Of a stretch of DNA of 64,000 bases, positions 17,728-26,170 are shown one piece after another (within the stretch, counting starts at the first letter, position 1; every line of letters starts with the position of its first letter). Position numbers and translations under genes: made by a program. Source of the stretch: Kordia algicida (lineage in GTDB: Bacteria; Bacteroidota; Bacteroidia; Flavobacteriales; Flavobacteriaceae); the NCBI RefSeq assembly GCF_051013375.1, contig NZ_CP142125.1, one strand, 5' to 3'. Under the pieces are notes generated by a model that had not been told where the DNA came from, searched no databases, and saw only the letters and a program-made list of their open reading frames with translations.

Positions 17728-20340
17728 ATGAAATCTCAGGATATTAGAGCGAAGTTTTTAGAGTTTTTTAAATCTAAAACACATCAAATTGTACCTTCTG
17801 CGCCAATGGTGACAAAGAATGATCCTACTTTGATGTTTGTCAACTCTGGAATGGCACCTTTTAAAGAATATTTCTTAGGAAACGGAACGCCAAAAAGCAA
17901 TCGTATTGCAGACACACAAAAATGTCTTCGTGTAAGCGGAAAGCACAATGACTTGGAAGAAGTTGGGTACGACACCTATCATCATACCATGTTTGAAATG
18001 TTAGGAAATTGGAGTTTTGGAGATTACTTTAAAAAAGAAGCCATTACTTGGGCTTGGGAATTGCTTACGGAAGTGTACGGAATAGATAAAGACATTCTAT
18101 ACGTAACCGTTTTTGAAGGAAGTGATGAAGATGGACTGAAACTCGACCAAGAAGCATACGACTTGTGGAAAGAAATTGTTCCAGAAGAACGCATTTTGAT
18201 GGGGAATAAAGCAGATAATTTCTGGGAAATGGGCGAACAAGGTCCGTGTGGTCCATGTTCGGAAATTCACGTTGATATTCGTTCTGAGGAAGAAAAAGCA
18301 AAAATACCTGGTGCCGATTTGGTAAATATGGATCATCCGCAAGTAGTGGAAATTTGGAACTTAGTTTTTATGCAATACAATCGTAAAGCAGATAAATCTC
18401 TAGAAAAATTACCGGCACAACATGTTGATACAGGAATGGGATTTGAGCGTTTGTGTATGGTATTGCAAGACGTAAAATCGAACTATGATACAGATGTTTT
18501 TACACCACTTATCAGAGAAATAGAAACCATTACCAATGTAAAATATGGTACTAATGAAAAAGTAGATGTCGCTATTCGTGTGATTGCCGATCATGTACGT
18601 GCAGTTTCCTTCTCTATTGCAGACGGACAATTGCCAAGCAATAACACAAGAGGTTACGTAATTCGTCGAATTTTACGTAGAGCGGTTCGTTACGGATTTA
18701 CATTTTTAAACAAAAAAGAACCATTTATTTATCGTTTGGTAGATGTTTTGGACAATAAAATGGGGAAAGCATTTCCTGAACTCAAAGAGCAAAAGCAATT
18801 GATTCAGAATGTAATTAAAGAAGAAGAACAGTCGTTTTTACGAACTTTAGATCAAGGTTTGGTATTGCTCGATCGTGTCATAGAAAACGTAAATGGAAAA
18901 GTTGTTTCAGGAAAAAAAGTGTTTGAATTAAAAGATACGTACGGTTTTCCAGAAGATTTAACGGAATTGATTTTGCGTGAACGCGGATTAACCTACAACG
19001 AGGAAGAATTTGATGCGGCACTCAAAATACAACAAGAAGGTGGACGAAAAGCAACTGCAATTCAAGCAGATGATTGGGTGGTGTTACTCGAAGATGAAGA
19101 AGAAGAATTTGTAGGCTACGACTTGCTAGAAGTTGATGTAAGATTGACGCGCTATCGTAAAATTGAAACCAAAAAAGAAGGCGTTCAATATCAATTGGTA
19201 TTCAACATGACTCCATTTTACCCAGAAGGCGGTGGACAAGTTGGCGATAAAGGATATGTTGAAACTTCAAACGGAGATGTCATTTATGTGTTAGACACCA
19301 AAAAGGAAAACAATCTCATCATTCACATCACTAAAAATTTACCCAAAAAATTAAACGAACCGTTGCGTGCCGTTGTCGATAAAAAACAGCGTGAACGTAC
19401 AGCGGCAAATCATACCGCAACACATTTACTGCATCAAGCATTACGCGAAATATTAGGAACGCATGTAGAACAAAAAGGTTCTGCGGTACATTCTAAATAT
19501 TTACGATTTGACTTTTCTCACTTTTCTAAATTAACCGTAGAAGAATTGCGTGACGTAGAAAACTTTGTGAATTCGCGAATAGAAGGAAAGCTTCCGCTTG
19601 AAGAAAAACGAAATCGCCCTGTAGAAGAAGCTCTCGCAGATGGAGCTTTAGCACTTTTTGGAGAAAAATATGGTGACACAGTGCGTTCGATCCGTTTTGG
19701 AAAATCGATTGAATTGTGTGGTGGAACGCACGTGCAGAATACCGCAGATATTTGGCACTTTAAAATCAAATCTGAAGGCGCTGTTGCAGCAGGAATTCGT
19801 CGTATTGAAGCAATTACCTATGATGCAACCAAAGAGTTCTACTTTGAAAACAACCGCGCATATTACGAAATAAAAGATGTATTAAACAATCCGAAAGATG
19901 CTGTAAAAGCTGTAACGGATTTAAAAGATGAAAATGCTAAATTGCGTAAGCAAATTGAAAATTTACTAAAAGATAAAGCGAAAAACCTAAAAGGTGAGCT
20001 TAAAAACGAATTGAAAGACATTAATGGCGTTCAGTTTCTAGCGAAGCAAGTAGATTTAGACCAAAACGGAATCAAAAACCTAGCATTTGAACTTGGTGGC
20101 GAAATCAAAAACTTATTTTTATTCTTCGCAACAGCGACAGAAAATAAAGTAATGTTAACTTGCTACATCTCAAAAGAATTGGTTTCCGAACGTGGTTTTG
20201 ACGCAGGAAAAGTAGTAAGAGAATTAGGGAAACTAATTCACGGCGGCGGAGGCGGACAACCTTTCTTTGCAACAGCAGGAGGAAAAAATCCAGGTGGAAT
20301 TCCAAAAGCTATCGAACGCGTAAAAGAATATGTAAAATAA
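17728..20340 (+). CDS. alaS: alanine-tRNA ligase
   Basis: Charges tRNA-Ala and edits mischarged Ser/Gly. The ATG at 17728 gives the family start MKSQDIRAKFLEFF; a TTG eight codons earlier is possible but unlikely. The class II catalytic core covers about 1-240 and the tRNA recognition region reaches about 460. The editing domain has its zinc ligands at His562, His566, Cys664 and His668 (NHTATH and CGGTH). The C-Ala domain ends with HGGGGGQPFFATAGG. The total of 870 residues is the normal bacterial length. Confidence 0.98.
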   Translation: MKSQDIRAKFLEFFKSKTHQIVPSAPMVTKNDPTLMFVNSGMAPFKEYFLGNGTPKSNRIADTQKCLRVSGKHNDLEEVGYDTYHHTMFEMLGNWSFGDYFKKEAITWAWELLTEVYGIDKDILYVTVFEGSDEDGLKLDQEAYDLWKEIVPEERILMGNKADNFWEMGEQGPCGPCSEIHVDIRSEEEKAKIPGADLVNMDHPQVVEIWNLVFMQYNRKADKSLEKLPAQHVDTGMGFERLCMVLQDVKSNYDTDVFTPLIREIETITNVKYGTNEKVDVAIRVIADHVRAVSFSIADGQLPSNNTRGYVIRRILRRAVRYGFTFLNKKEPFIYRLVDVLDNKMGKAFPELKEQKQLIQNVIKEEEQSFLRTLDQGLVLLDRVIENVNGKVVSGKKVFELKDTYGFPEDLTELILRERGLTYNEEEFDAALKIQQEGGRKATAIQADDWVVLLEDEEEEFVGYDLLEVDVRLTRYRKIETKKEGVQYQLVFNMTPFYPEGGGQVGDKGYVETSNGDVIYVLDTKKENNLIIHITKNLPKKLNEPLRAVVDKKQRERTAANHTATHLLHQALREILGTHVEQKGSAVHSKYLRFDFSHFSKLTVEELRDVENFVNSRIEGKLPLEEKRNRPVEEALADGALALFGEKYGDTVRSIRFGKSIELCGGTHVQNTADIWHFKIKSEGAVAAGIRRIEAITYDATKEFYFENNRAYYEIKDVLNNPKDAVKAVTDLKDENAKLRKQIENLLKDKAKNLKGELKNELKDINGVQFLAKQVDLDQNGIKNLAFELGGEIKNLFLFFATATENKVMLTCYISKELVSERGFDAGKVVRELGKLIHGGGGGQPFFATAGGKNPGGIPKAIERVKEYVK

Positions 20341-20374
20341 TTAAATAGTAAGTAATAATCCTTATAATAGCCAA

Positions 20375-20773
20375 ATGAAAAAAGCAGTATTAATAGCAGT
20401 AGCATTGTTGTTTGCCTTACCAATGTTTGCTCAAAAAGAAACAAAAAAAGAAGACAAAAAAGAAGACGTATACGTTTGGTGTGTCATGCCAAATAAAAAA
20501 GGAGAATGGTTAAAACTAACGCCTCCAACACCAAAAGTAGTTTCAGATTTTCAAGAAAAATTGATCTATCTTAAACTTTTAAACGAGTATGACATTGTTG
20601 AAAAAGGAAAACTAGACAGAGCAACAAGTGATGCCATTTTAAAAATGGAAGCACGAAAAGGTGTTACCTACGAAAGCAAAGAATTGGTAGGATTTACGCA
20701 AGGAATGAAAAACAGATTGCTTGTCATGTACGCAAAAGCAATAAGAGCTGAAAAAGCAAAGAAAAAGCAATAA
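20375..20773 (+). CDS. small periplasmic protein, unknown
   Basis: Protein of 132 residues with a signal peptide (hydrophobic 5-17, cleavage after MFAQ) and a Lys-rich linker. A compact domain follows that resembles a peptidoglycan-binding fold: PKVVSDFQEKLIYLKLLNEYDIVEKGKLDRATSDAI has the spacing of PG_binding_1 helices. That assignment is tentative. It sits 35 bp after alaS and 5 bp before the GSCFA gene, so it probably shares a transcript with both. Confidence 0.78.
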   Translation: MKKAVLIAVALLFALPMFAQKETKKEDKKEDVYVWCVMPNKKGEWLKLTPPTPKVVSDFQEKLIYLKLLNEYDIVEKGKLDRATSDAILKMEARKGVTYESKELVGFTQGMKNRLLVMYAKAIRAEKAKKKQ

Positions 20774-20777
20774 CTGC

Positions 20778-21728
20778 ATGATTTTACAGACCAACATTCC
20801 TTTTGCAAAGGAAGCATATAACCCAATAACTTACGACTCAAAAGTAGGTTTATTGGGTTCTTGTTTTTCGGAACACATGAGCGGAAAGTTGGCGTATTAT
20901 AAATTTAAAATCTTTCAAAATCCGTTTGGAATATTATTTCATCCAAAAGCGATTGAAAATCTCCTACTCAAAGCAATCAATCAAAATACGTATACCGAAG
21001 CTGATATTTTTTATGCAAACGAACGTTGGCACTGTTTTGAAGCACATTCTGAGTTGAGTCACGCGGATAAAAATGTGTTACTAGAAAATTTAAATTTCGC
21101 TGTGGCGGAAACGTACATGTTTCTAAGAGATGCTTCACACGTAATTATTACCTTAGGAACAGCTTGGACGTACCGACATATTGAAACCGATACTATTGTT
21201 GCCAACTGCCATAAAGTACCGCAGAAGCAATTTTTAAAAGAAATCTTATCGGTTGATGAAGTTGCGGCAAGTATAGAAAATACGGTTGCTTTACTCAAAA
21301 GTATCAATCCAAAAATTACAACTCTGTTTACAGTTTCACCTGTGCGACATGTAAAAGATGGTTTTGTAGAAAATCAACAAAGCAAAGCGCATTTATTGGC
21401 AGGAATTCATCAAATCGTATCCAAACGCCATCAAATACATTACTTTCCTTCGTATGAATTGATGATGGACGAATTACGCGATTATCGTTTTTACGCAGAC
21501 GACATGATACACCCAAATTTATTAGCCATACATTACATTTGGGAAAAATTTCAGCTCGCTTGGATTTCTCACGAAAGTGAACAAACGATGACTGCTGTTG
21601 AAAACATTCAAAAAGGATTGGCGCACAAACCATTCAATCCTAAATCGGAACAGCATCAAAGATTTTTAGCAAATCTTCAAGCTAAAATACAAGAACTACA
21701 AACGCAATTTCCAGAAATAAAATTTTAA
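20778..21728 (+). CDS. GSCFA-domain protein
   Basis: Protein of 316 residues that matches the GSCFA family of Bacteroidota and Proteobacteria. The naming motif appears as GSCFSEHM at about 27-34, followed by NPFGILFHP. A C-terminal Asp/His pair in DDMIHPNLLAI resembles the catalytic Asp-His of SGNH/GDSL hydrolases, so an esterase or acyltransferase role is likely. No signal peptide is seen. The start is 5 bp after the previous stop. Confidence 0.9.
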   Translation: MILQTNIPFAKEAYNPITYDSKVGLLGSCFSEHMSGKLAYYKFKIFQNPFGILFHPKAIENLLLKAINQNTYTEADIFYANERWHCFEAHSELSHADKNVLLENLNFAVAETYMFLRDASHVIITLGTAWTYRHIETDTIVANCHKVPQKQFLKEILSVDEVAASIENTVALLKSINPKITTLFTVSPVRHVKDGFVENQQSKAHLLAGIHQIVSKRHQIHYFPSYELMMDELRDYRFYADDMIHPNLLAIHYIWEKFQLAWISHESEQTMTAVENIQKGLAHKPFNPKSEQHQRFLANLQAKIQELQTQFPEIKF

Positions 21729-21799
21729 GCGTGTAGCATAAAAAGTGTAACTTTTAAGTTTAAATTTACACAAATACAGGTACTTAAAAAACGATATCT

Positions 21800-21997
21800 A
21801 TGAAAGTAAAACACATCATTGCACTATTTCTACTAGGAATTTTTATGACCATTATTGGTGCTTTATTCAAAATACAACATTGGCCGTATGGATCTATGAT
21901 TTTAACCGTTGGCTCATTTACAGAAGGTTTGGCAATTCTGCTTGGCATCTGGAAGTTACTCTCAACTAAAAAATTTAAAGATTTTTTGAATAGTTAA
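21800..21997 (+). CDS. GldL-like mini membrane protein
   Basis: Protein of 65 residues with two membrane helices (about 5-22 and 32-53). The segment GALFKIQHWPYGSMIL is the hallmark of the GldL N-terminus, the proton-driven motor subunit of type IX secretion and gliding. The long cytoplasmic or periplasmic part of GldL is absent, so this is a stand-alone GldL-like hairpin. Its last four bases overlap the 3' end of the convergent hydroxylase gene. Function unknown. Confidence 0.8.
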   Translation: MKVKHIIALFLLGIFMTIIGALFKIQHWPYGSMILTVGSFTEGLAILLGIWKLLSTKKFKDFLNS

Positions 21998-23736
21998 TGC
22001 TTCACCAAATCAATTCCATCCTGAATTAAATGTGCAATTTCTTGTCGTTCAGTTTGGATGGTTTGTAAATGTTGTAAAATTTGCTCCTGTAAATCAGGCT
22101 GATTTCTGGTCAATTCAAACAACTCTACCAACAATAGCCAATCTTTTGGATGCTGACTTTTCAGTGTTTCAAAAATAGTTTCTAAAGAAATTGAAGCATC
22201 TTTTTGGGTTCTAAACTCGCGAACTTTTGCATACAAGGCTTCCAAATCTTCATCGGCTTTAGACTTTTCAACTTTTACCGTCAATGTTTCCGATTTAAAA
22301 TGCATCGTATCAAACGAATTATAATCGGCAGCGCCAGCATAGGCTGAAACAATCTTTTTCCCTAAAGCCAAATCAAACGTACCATATTCTGGTTTAAACA
22401 ACACGCGATCTTTGTAGGTTACGGTACAATCAGTAAACTGAATTAAAATCAGCTTCCCAAAAATATTACGAATTCCTGTTACATTCAATCCTTCTACTTT
22501 AATGCCACTTTCATATTCAAAGGCAATCCGTTCGCCATCATAAAAATTATAGGCTTTCAAATCGCGCGGACTCATATCTTCAATCGCTAAATTAATGCCT
22601 TTCAATTTGCCTAACGGCGAACTAAACCCATGTGGATGCATCGTTACACCATGACCAATCAACTCTTTCTCCCGATTCGATAGCGCAGTTGGTCCTTCCG
22701 TTCTAAAAAACACAACTTCATTATCTTCATTTGTAATCATTTCTGTAAAAACGCCAGAAACTTGCAAACCTGTACTGAGTTCAATCGTTCCAATCTTTTT
22801 AGATTCAATCAGCTTTCGCAAACCTCTAAATCCGCCTTTTCGCAATGCCATTGTAGAGGCAAATTCCTCTAACACTTGCATCAAATATGAAAAATCGGGT
22901 GTTACGTACAATTGTGGTTGCGGTTTGGTAATATCAAACTCTTGATACGCAGCATCAACAGAATACGGGAGTTTTTTCACTTCGTCTGTCATACACCATT
23001 TGCTTTCGCCAATAGAAGACAGTAAACCTGCGCCATAAATCTTTGGGTTTTCTACAGTGCCAATCAAGCCATATTCAACGGTCCACCAGTGTAAATTTCG
23101 AATCATTGCCATCTCAGACAATTCTACTTTCTTTGCTTGCAACTTATTCACACGAATTTCGGCAGCTTCAATCTCAGCCTCGCTACTTCCAGGCGCTTCT
23201 TTCACAATAGAAAGTTTGCGTACGGCTTCGTACATATCATTGTCGTGTGCGGACAAAATAGCTTTGGCACCAATCTCTCCAAAACGGCGTAAATACTCTG
23301 CATAATCAGGATTAGCAATAATGGGCGCATGTCCTGCGGCTTCATGAATAATATCGGGAGCTGGCGTATATGAAATATGTTCCAACTGACGAATATCGCT
23401 GGCAATGACCAAAACTTTATAAGCTTGAAACTCCATAAAAGCATTCGGTGGAATAAATCCGTCCACGGCAACAGCAGCCCAACCAATCTCTTTTAGAATG
23501 CGGTTCATGCCGTACATGCTCGGAATATTATCAATAGAAATTCCTGTCTTTTGCAGACCATTTAAATAAGAATTATGTGCCACCGTACTCAAATATGAAA
23601 CACTTTTACGCATCACATAACGCCAAACAGCTTGATTAATAGCAGTGTAATCGTCGTAATTCTGTGGTTTTATATATTGTTGTAAATGTGGAGGAAGTCT
23701 GTCCAACAACGGATTTGTCTCAATATTCTCGTTCAT
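21994..23736 (-). CDS. aromatic amino acid hydroxylase, long form
   Basis: Tetrahydropterin- and iron-dependent monooxygenase of 580 residues, most likely acting on phenylalanine. The ATG at 23736 is preferred over a GTG five codons earlier. The iron ligands are visible as His131 and His136 in HEAAGH and Glu221 in TVEYG. The catalytic domain ends near residue 320. Classical bacterial phenylalanine hydroxylases stop there, but this protein has some 260 further residues without a motif I know. It is convergent with the GldL-like gene and divergent from the TetR gene. Confidence 0.85.
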   Translation of the reverse strand: MNENIETNPLLDRLPPHLQQYIKPQNYDDYTAINQAVWRYVMRKSVSYLSTVAHNSYLNGLQKTGISIDNIPSMYGMNRILKEIGWAAVAVDGFIPPNAFMEFQAYKVLVIASDIRQLEHISYTPAPDIIHEAAGHAPIIANPDYAEYLRRFGEIGAKAILSAHDNDMYEAVRKLSIVKEAPGSSEAEIEAAEIRVNKLQAKKVELSEMAMIRNLHWWTVEYGLIGTVENPKIYGAGLLSSIGESKWCMTDEVKKLPYSVDAAYQEFDITKPQPQLYVTPDFSYLMQVLEEFASTMALRKGGFRGLRKLIESKKIGTIELSTGLQVSGVFTEMITNEDNEVVFFRTEGPTALSNREKELIGHGVTMHPHGFSSPLGKLKGINLAIEDMSPRDLKAYNFYDGERIAFEYESGIKVEGLNVTGIRNIFGKLILIQFTDCTVTYKDRVLFKPEYGTFDLALGKKIVSAYAGAADYNSFDTMHFKSETLTVKVEKSKADEDLEALYAKVREFRTQKDASISLETIFETLKSQHPKDWLLLVELFELTRNQPDLQEQILQHLQTIQTERQEIAHLIQDGIDLVKH

Positions 23737-23847
23737 CTGGCAAATTTTCACAAAGCTATTAAAACATAAAATAGCAACGCAATAAAATGTAAAAATTCAA
23801 CGTATTTCATAAAATATGTATCTTCACAAACTCATAAGGGCAACATC

Positions 23848-24423
23848 ATGGCACAAAAACCTGAAACTCGCAAAGAAGAAATTGTACGTACTGCAGAAAT
23901 GCTTTTCAAAAAAAAAGGATATAGTGCGGTAACAATGCGCGACATTGCTCAGGCAATGGGAATTAAAGCGGCAAGTTTGTACAATCACATTCAATCCAAA
24001 CAACAAATTCTTTCCGAAATTATCATCAAAATTGGAGAGGATTTCACCGAAGGAATGGCAGAAATTGTGGCTGCAGAACTTACCAGCATTCAAAAATTAG
24101 AAAAAATTATCGGTTTACATGTTAAAATTACCATGAAAAACCCTTCCAGAATGGCAACAATGAATAACGATTGGATGCATCTAGAAGAAAAAATAGACTA
24201 CTATTTGCAGTTGCGAAGAAACTACGAAGAAAGCTTCCGCCAAATCTTAAAAGAAGGTATTGAAAAACAGGAATTAAAAGCTGTAAACCCAGAAATCATC
24301 TTATTTTCCATACTTTCCACATTGCGTTCACTCTATCTGTGGATTCCAAAAAAAGAAGACATAAATCAAGAAGATTTACTTCAAACGCTGAGCAAAGTAT
24401 TGCTCAAAGGAATTGTAAAATAA
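23848..24423 (+). CDS. TetR-family regulator, probable PaaR
   Basis: Protein of 191 residues. A TetR helix-turn-helix lies at about 10-55 (TMRDIAQAMGIKAASLYNHIQSKQQIL), followed by a helical ligand-binding domain typical of the regulators beside paa genes. It lies about 400 bp before paaE on the same strand. A perfect 20-bp palindrome overlapping the paaE promoter (24787-24806) is the obvious operator. In known systems phenylacetyl-CoA releases such a regulator; this is inferred here. Confidence 0.85.
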   Translation: MAQKPETRKEEIVRTAEMLFKKKGYSAVTMRDIAQAMGIKAASLYNHIQSKQQILSEIIIKIGEDFTEGMAEIVAAELTSIQKLEKIIGLHVKITMKNPSRMATMNNDWMHLEEKIDYYLQLRRNYEESFRQILKEGIEKQELKAVNPEIILFSILSTLRSLYLWIPKKEDINQEDLLQTLSKVLLKGIVK

Positions 24424-24491
24424 AATAAACATTACAATTTAACATCCGAAAAAATAGTGAGAAACCATAATTTAACAAGCGTAATCTTACT

Positions 24492-24499
24492 TATATTTG
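24492..24499 (+). promoter_or_regulatory. promoter -7 box of the precursor-peptide gene
   Basis: TATATTTG matches TAnnTTTG and lies 28 bp before the ATG at 24528. With the terminator at 24708 it defines a single-gene transcript of roughly 220 nt. Confidence 0.6.
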
Positions 24500-24527
24500 T
24501 CCAATATAATTTTTTAAATCTACCATA

Positions 24528-24683
24528 ATGAAGAGAAAGCCTACCAGAGATTTGAGATTTAAAAAAAATATAGTCTCAAATCTAAATGAAGTAAAAGCGG
24601 GTGGACCGCCACCACCACCAGGAAGCAATTCCTGTGTGCAAGAGCAAACATGTGTAACGTGTAAAGACCTAGCATGTAATTGA
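24528..24683 (+). CDS. class I lanthipeptide-like precursor peptide
   Basis: A 51-residue peptide. The leader (about 1-26) is basic and amphipathic. Its FKKNIVSNLNEV block followed by GG resembles the leaders of Bacteroidota class I lanthipeptide precursors (LNLNKKTISNLN...GG). After GG comes a five-Pro run and a Cys-rich core with Cys at 36, 42, 45 and 50. Ser33, Ser35, Thr41 and Thr44 are available for dehydration and ring closure. No LanB, LanC, LanT or protease gene is in the window, so maturation would have to be in trans. The gene has its own promoter and terminator. Family assignment is by eye; a different GG-leader natural product is the alternative. Confidence 0.72.
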   Translation: MKRKPTRDLRFKKNIVSNLNEVKAGGPPPPPGSNSCVQEQTCVTCKDLACN

Positions 24684-24707
24684 GTGAAATAATCACTGTC
24701 AAATATC

Positions 24708-24736
24708 AAAAAGAGCGCAATTTGCGCTCTTTTTTT
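24708..24736 (+). terminator. rho-independent terminator after the precursor gene
   Basis: AAAAAGAGCGC pairs with GCGCTCTTTTT around AATTT, followed by T residues. It lies 24 bp after the stop and separates the peptide gene from paaE. Confidence 0.9.
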
Positions 24737-24777
24737 ATATGTAAACAGTTGACTGATAATATTTAACAAAAAATTAG

Positions 24778-24808
24778 TTGTAAGTCAAACTAACAATTGT
24801 TAGTTTTG
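24778..24808 (+). promoter_or_regulatory. paaE promoter
   Basis: TTG at 24778-24780 and TAGTTTTG at 24801-24808 are 20 bp apart, a good -33/-7 pair. Transcription should start near 24815, 15 nt before the paaE ATG. Confidence 0.65.
24787..24806. promoter_or_regulatory. 20-bp perfect palindrome, likely TetR/PaaR operator
   Basis: AAACTAACAATTGTTAGTTT is identical to its reverse complement. It covers the spacer and the first bases of the -7 box of paaE, so a bound dimer would block RNA polymerase. The TetR gene lies just upstream. I did not see a second copy in the window. Confidence 0.75.
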
Positions 24809-24829
24809 TAAAAACAACTAAAAAATTAC

Positions 24830-25903
24830 ATGGCAAAGTTTCATGAAATCGAAGTCGCTGAAGTATACAAAGAAACTTCAGATTGTACAGTTATCACATT
24901 CAACATTCCTGAAAATCTTCAGGAAGAATTCAAATACATACAAGGGCAATATCTTACATTACGAAAAATAATTAATGGTGAAGATATTCGCCGATCATAT
25001 TCGCTATGTTCAAGTCCTGTAGACAACCAATGGAAAGTCGCCGTAAAGCAAATTCCAGGCGGCATATTTTCAACCTACGCAAATGCAGAACTCAAAGCAG
25101 GAGACAAATTGGAGCTTATGGTGCCGCAAGGTCGTTTTTATGTAGAAGTGGATCCAAACGGCAAGAAAAACTATATTGCTTTTGCCGCAGGAAGTGGAAT
25201 CACACCAATGCTTTCCATCATCAAAACACATTTAGAGCTAGAACCAAAAAGTACATTCAAACTCTTTTACTTGAATCGCACGGTAAAATCTATTATCTTT
25301 AAAGAGGAGATAGAACAATTGAAAAACAAATACTTACAGCGTTTCAATATCTTCTATTTCTTGACAAAAGAACAACGTGACATTGAATTTTTAAATGGAC
25401 GTTTTACTCCAGAAAAAATTCAAACACTCACAAAAACGTTTATTGATATAAACGATACGGCAGACTGTTTTATTTGTGGACCTGAAGAAATGATTTTTCT
25501 CATCAGAGACGAACTCGAAGCCGCAGGATTACCAAAAGAAAACATTCACTACGAATTGTTTTTCTCAGGTGATAACAAAGCATCAAGTACACAAATTGCC
25601 GAAATATTAGAACAAAAAGTAGACGGAACAGACGTAACCATTGTCGATGGAGGAAAAGAATTTCACTTCATCATGGAAGACGAATATGATAACATTCTCG
25701 ATGGCGCATTAGCCGCAGGAGCCGATTTGCCATTTGCTTGTAAAGGTGGCGTTTGTAGCACGTGCAAATGCAGAGTCATAGAAGGTTCTGTAGAAATGAA
25801 AATCAACTATGCATTAGTTGAAGAAGAACTCGCGAGCGGATTAGTACTGTCATGTCAAGCCGTTCCAACCACAGAAAAAGTCGTGGTAGACTTTGATGTG
25901 TAG
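24830..25903 (+). CDS. paaE: phenylacetyl-CoA epoxidase reductase subunit PaaE
   Basis: Passes electrons from NAD(P)H to the PaaAC epoxidase. The protein has 357 residues. An FAD domain carries RRSYSLCSSP near residue 54, and a nucleotide-binding domain carries AAGSGITPMLSI near 120. A C-terminal plant-type 2Fe-2S domain has Cys304, 309, 312 and 342. All cofactor motifs are present. It is the first structural gene of the catabolon here, ahead of paaABCD, directly behind the operator/promoter. A dispersed repeat follows its stop. Confidence 0.96.
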   Translation: MAKFHEIEVAEVYKETSDCTVITFNIPENLQEEFKYIQGQYLTLRKIINGEDIRRSYSLCSSPVDNQWKVAVKQIPGGIFSTYANAELKAGDKLELMVPQGRFYVEVDPNGKKNYIAFAAGSGITPMLSIIKTHLELEPKSTFKLFYLNRTVKSIIFKEEIEQLKNKYLQRFNIFYFLTKEQRDIEFLNGRFTPEKIQTLTKTFIDINDTADCFICGPEEMIFLIRDELEAAGLPKENIHYELFFSGDNKASSTQIAEILEQKVDGTDVTIVDGGKEFHFIMEDEYDNILDGALAAGADLPFACKGGVCSTCKCRVIEGSVEMKINYALVEEELASGLVLSCQAVPTTEKVVVDFDV

Positions 25904-25908
25904 AAATA

Positions 25909-26026
25909 TTTTGGGCGTTACCCAAGGGTCAGGCTTTCGCAACTCGCTCTCACAACTCTGAAAATAATGAGCTCACTGAGCGGAGTCGAAGTGAGGAGCT
26001 TAAACAAATTGCTCAATCCCTAACGC
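25909..26026. repeat. TTTGGGCGTT...CTAACGC element, copy A
   Basis: Begins TTTTGGGCGTT six bases after the paaE stop and ends CAATCCCTAACGC. It shares its ends and the phrase GGGTCAGGCTTTCG with copies at 33801 and 44978. The middle contains a REP-like palindrome at 25974-25993. Confidence 0.7.
25974..25993. repeat. REP-like repeat CACTGAGCGGAGTCGAAGTG
   Basis: Identical to the copy at 27584-27603. It lies inside element copy A, and its flanks GCTCACT / AGTGAG extend the hairpin. Confidence 0.75.
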
Positions 26027-26031
26027 AGAAC

Positions 26032-26049
26032 TTCCCGAGAAATCGGGAA
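26032..26049. repeat. GAAA/TTTC-loop hairpin (reverse orientation)
   Basis: TTCCCGA-GAAA-TCGGGAA, a perfect seven-pair stem. It is a member of the hairpin family with copies at 27235, 27630, 36742, 37174, 38079 and 45061. A shorter half copy (AAATCGGGAACTTA) follows at about 26057. Confidence 0.75.
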
Positions 26050-26074
26050 TCTAAAGAAATCGGGAACTTAACAA

Positions 26075-26098
26075 AAAAAGAAAAAGAAAAAGAAAAAG
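26075..26098. repeat. (AAAAAG)4 microsatellite before paaA
   Basis: Four uninterrupted hexamers AAAAAG, preceded by a run of A, 73 bp upstream of the paaA start. It lies in the paaE-paaA gap. Confidence 0.85.
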
Positions 26099-26111
26099 TA
26101 ATCCAAAATGT

Positions 26112-26135
26112 TATATCGAGCGCAGTCGAGATATA
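26112..26135. repeat. REP-like repeat, TATATCGAGCGCAGTCGAGATATA
   Basis: An imperfect palindrome with GAGCGCAGTCGA core and TATATC/GATATA arms, 36 bp before the paaA start. Confidence 0.7.
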
Positions 26136-26170
26136 CTTCAGATTACAAATGCAATTAAAAATTCATAACT

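Noticed and set aside
24491..24769. 92-codon minus-strand ORF opposite the precursor peptide
   Set aside because: It runs through the terminator hairpin and is the complement of the short gene, whose promoter, Cys pattern and terminator are on the plus strand.
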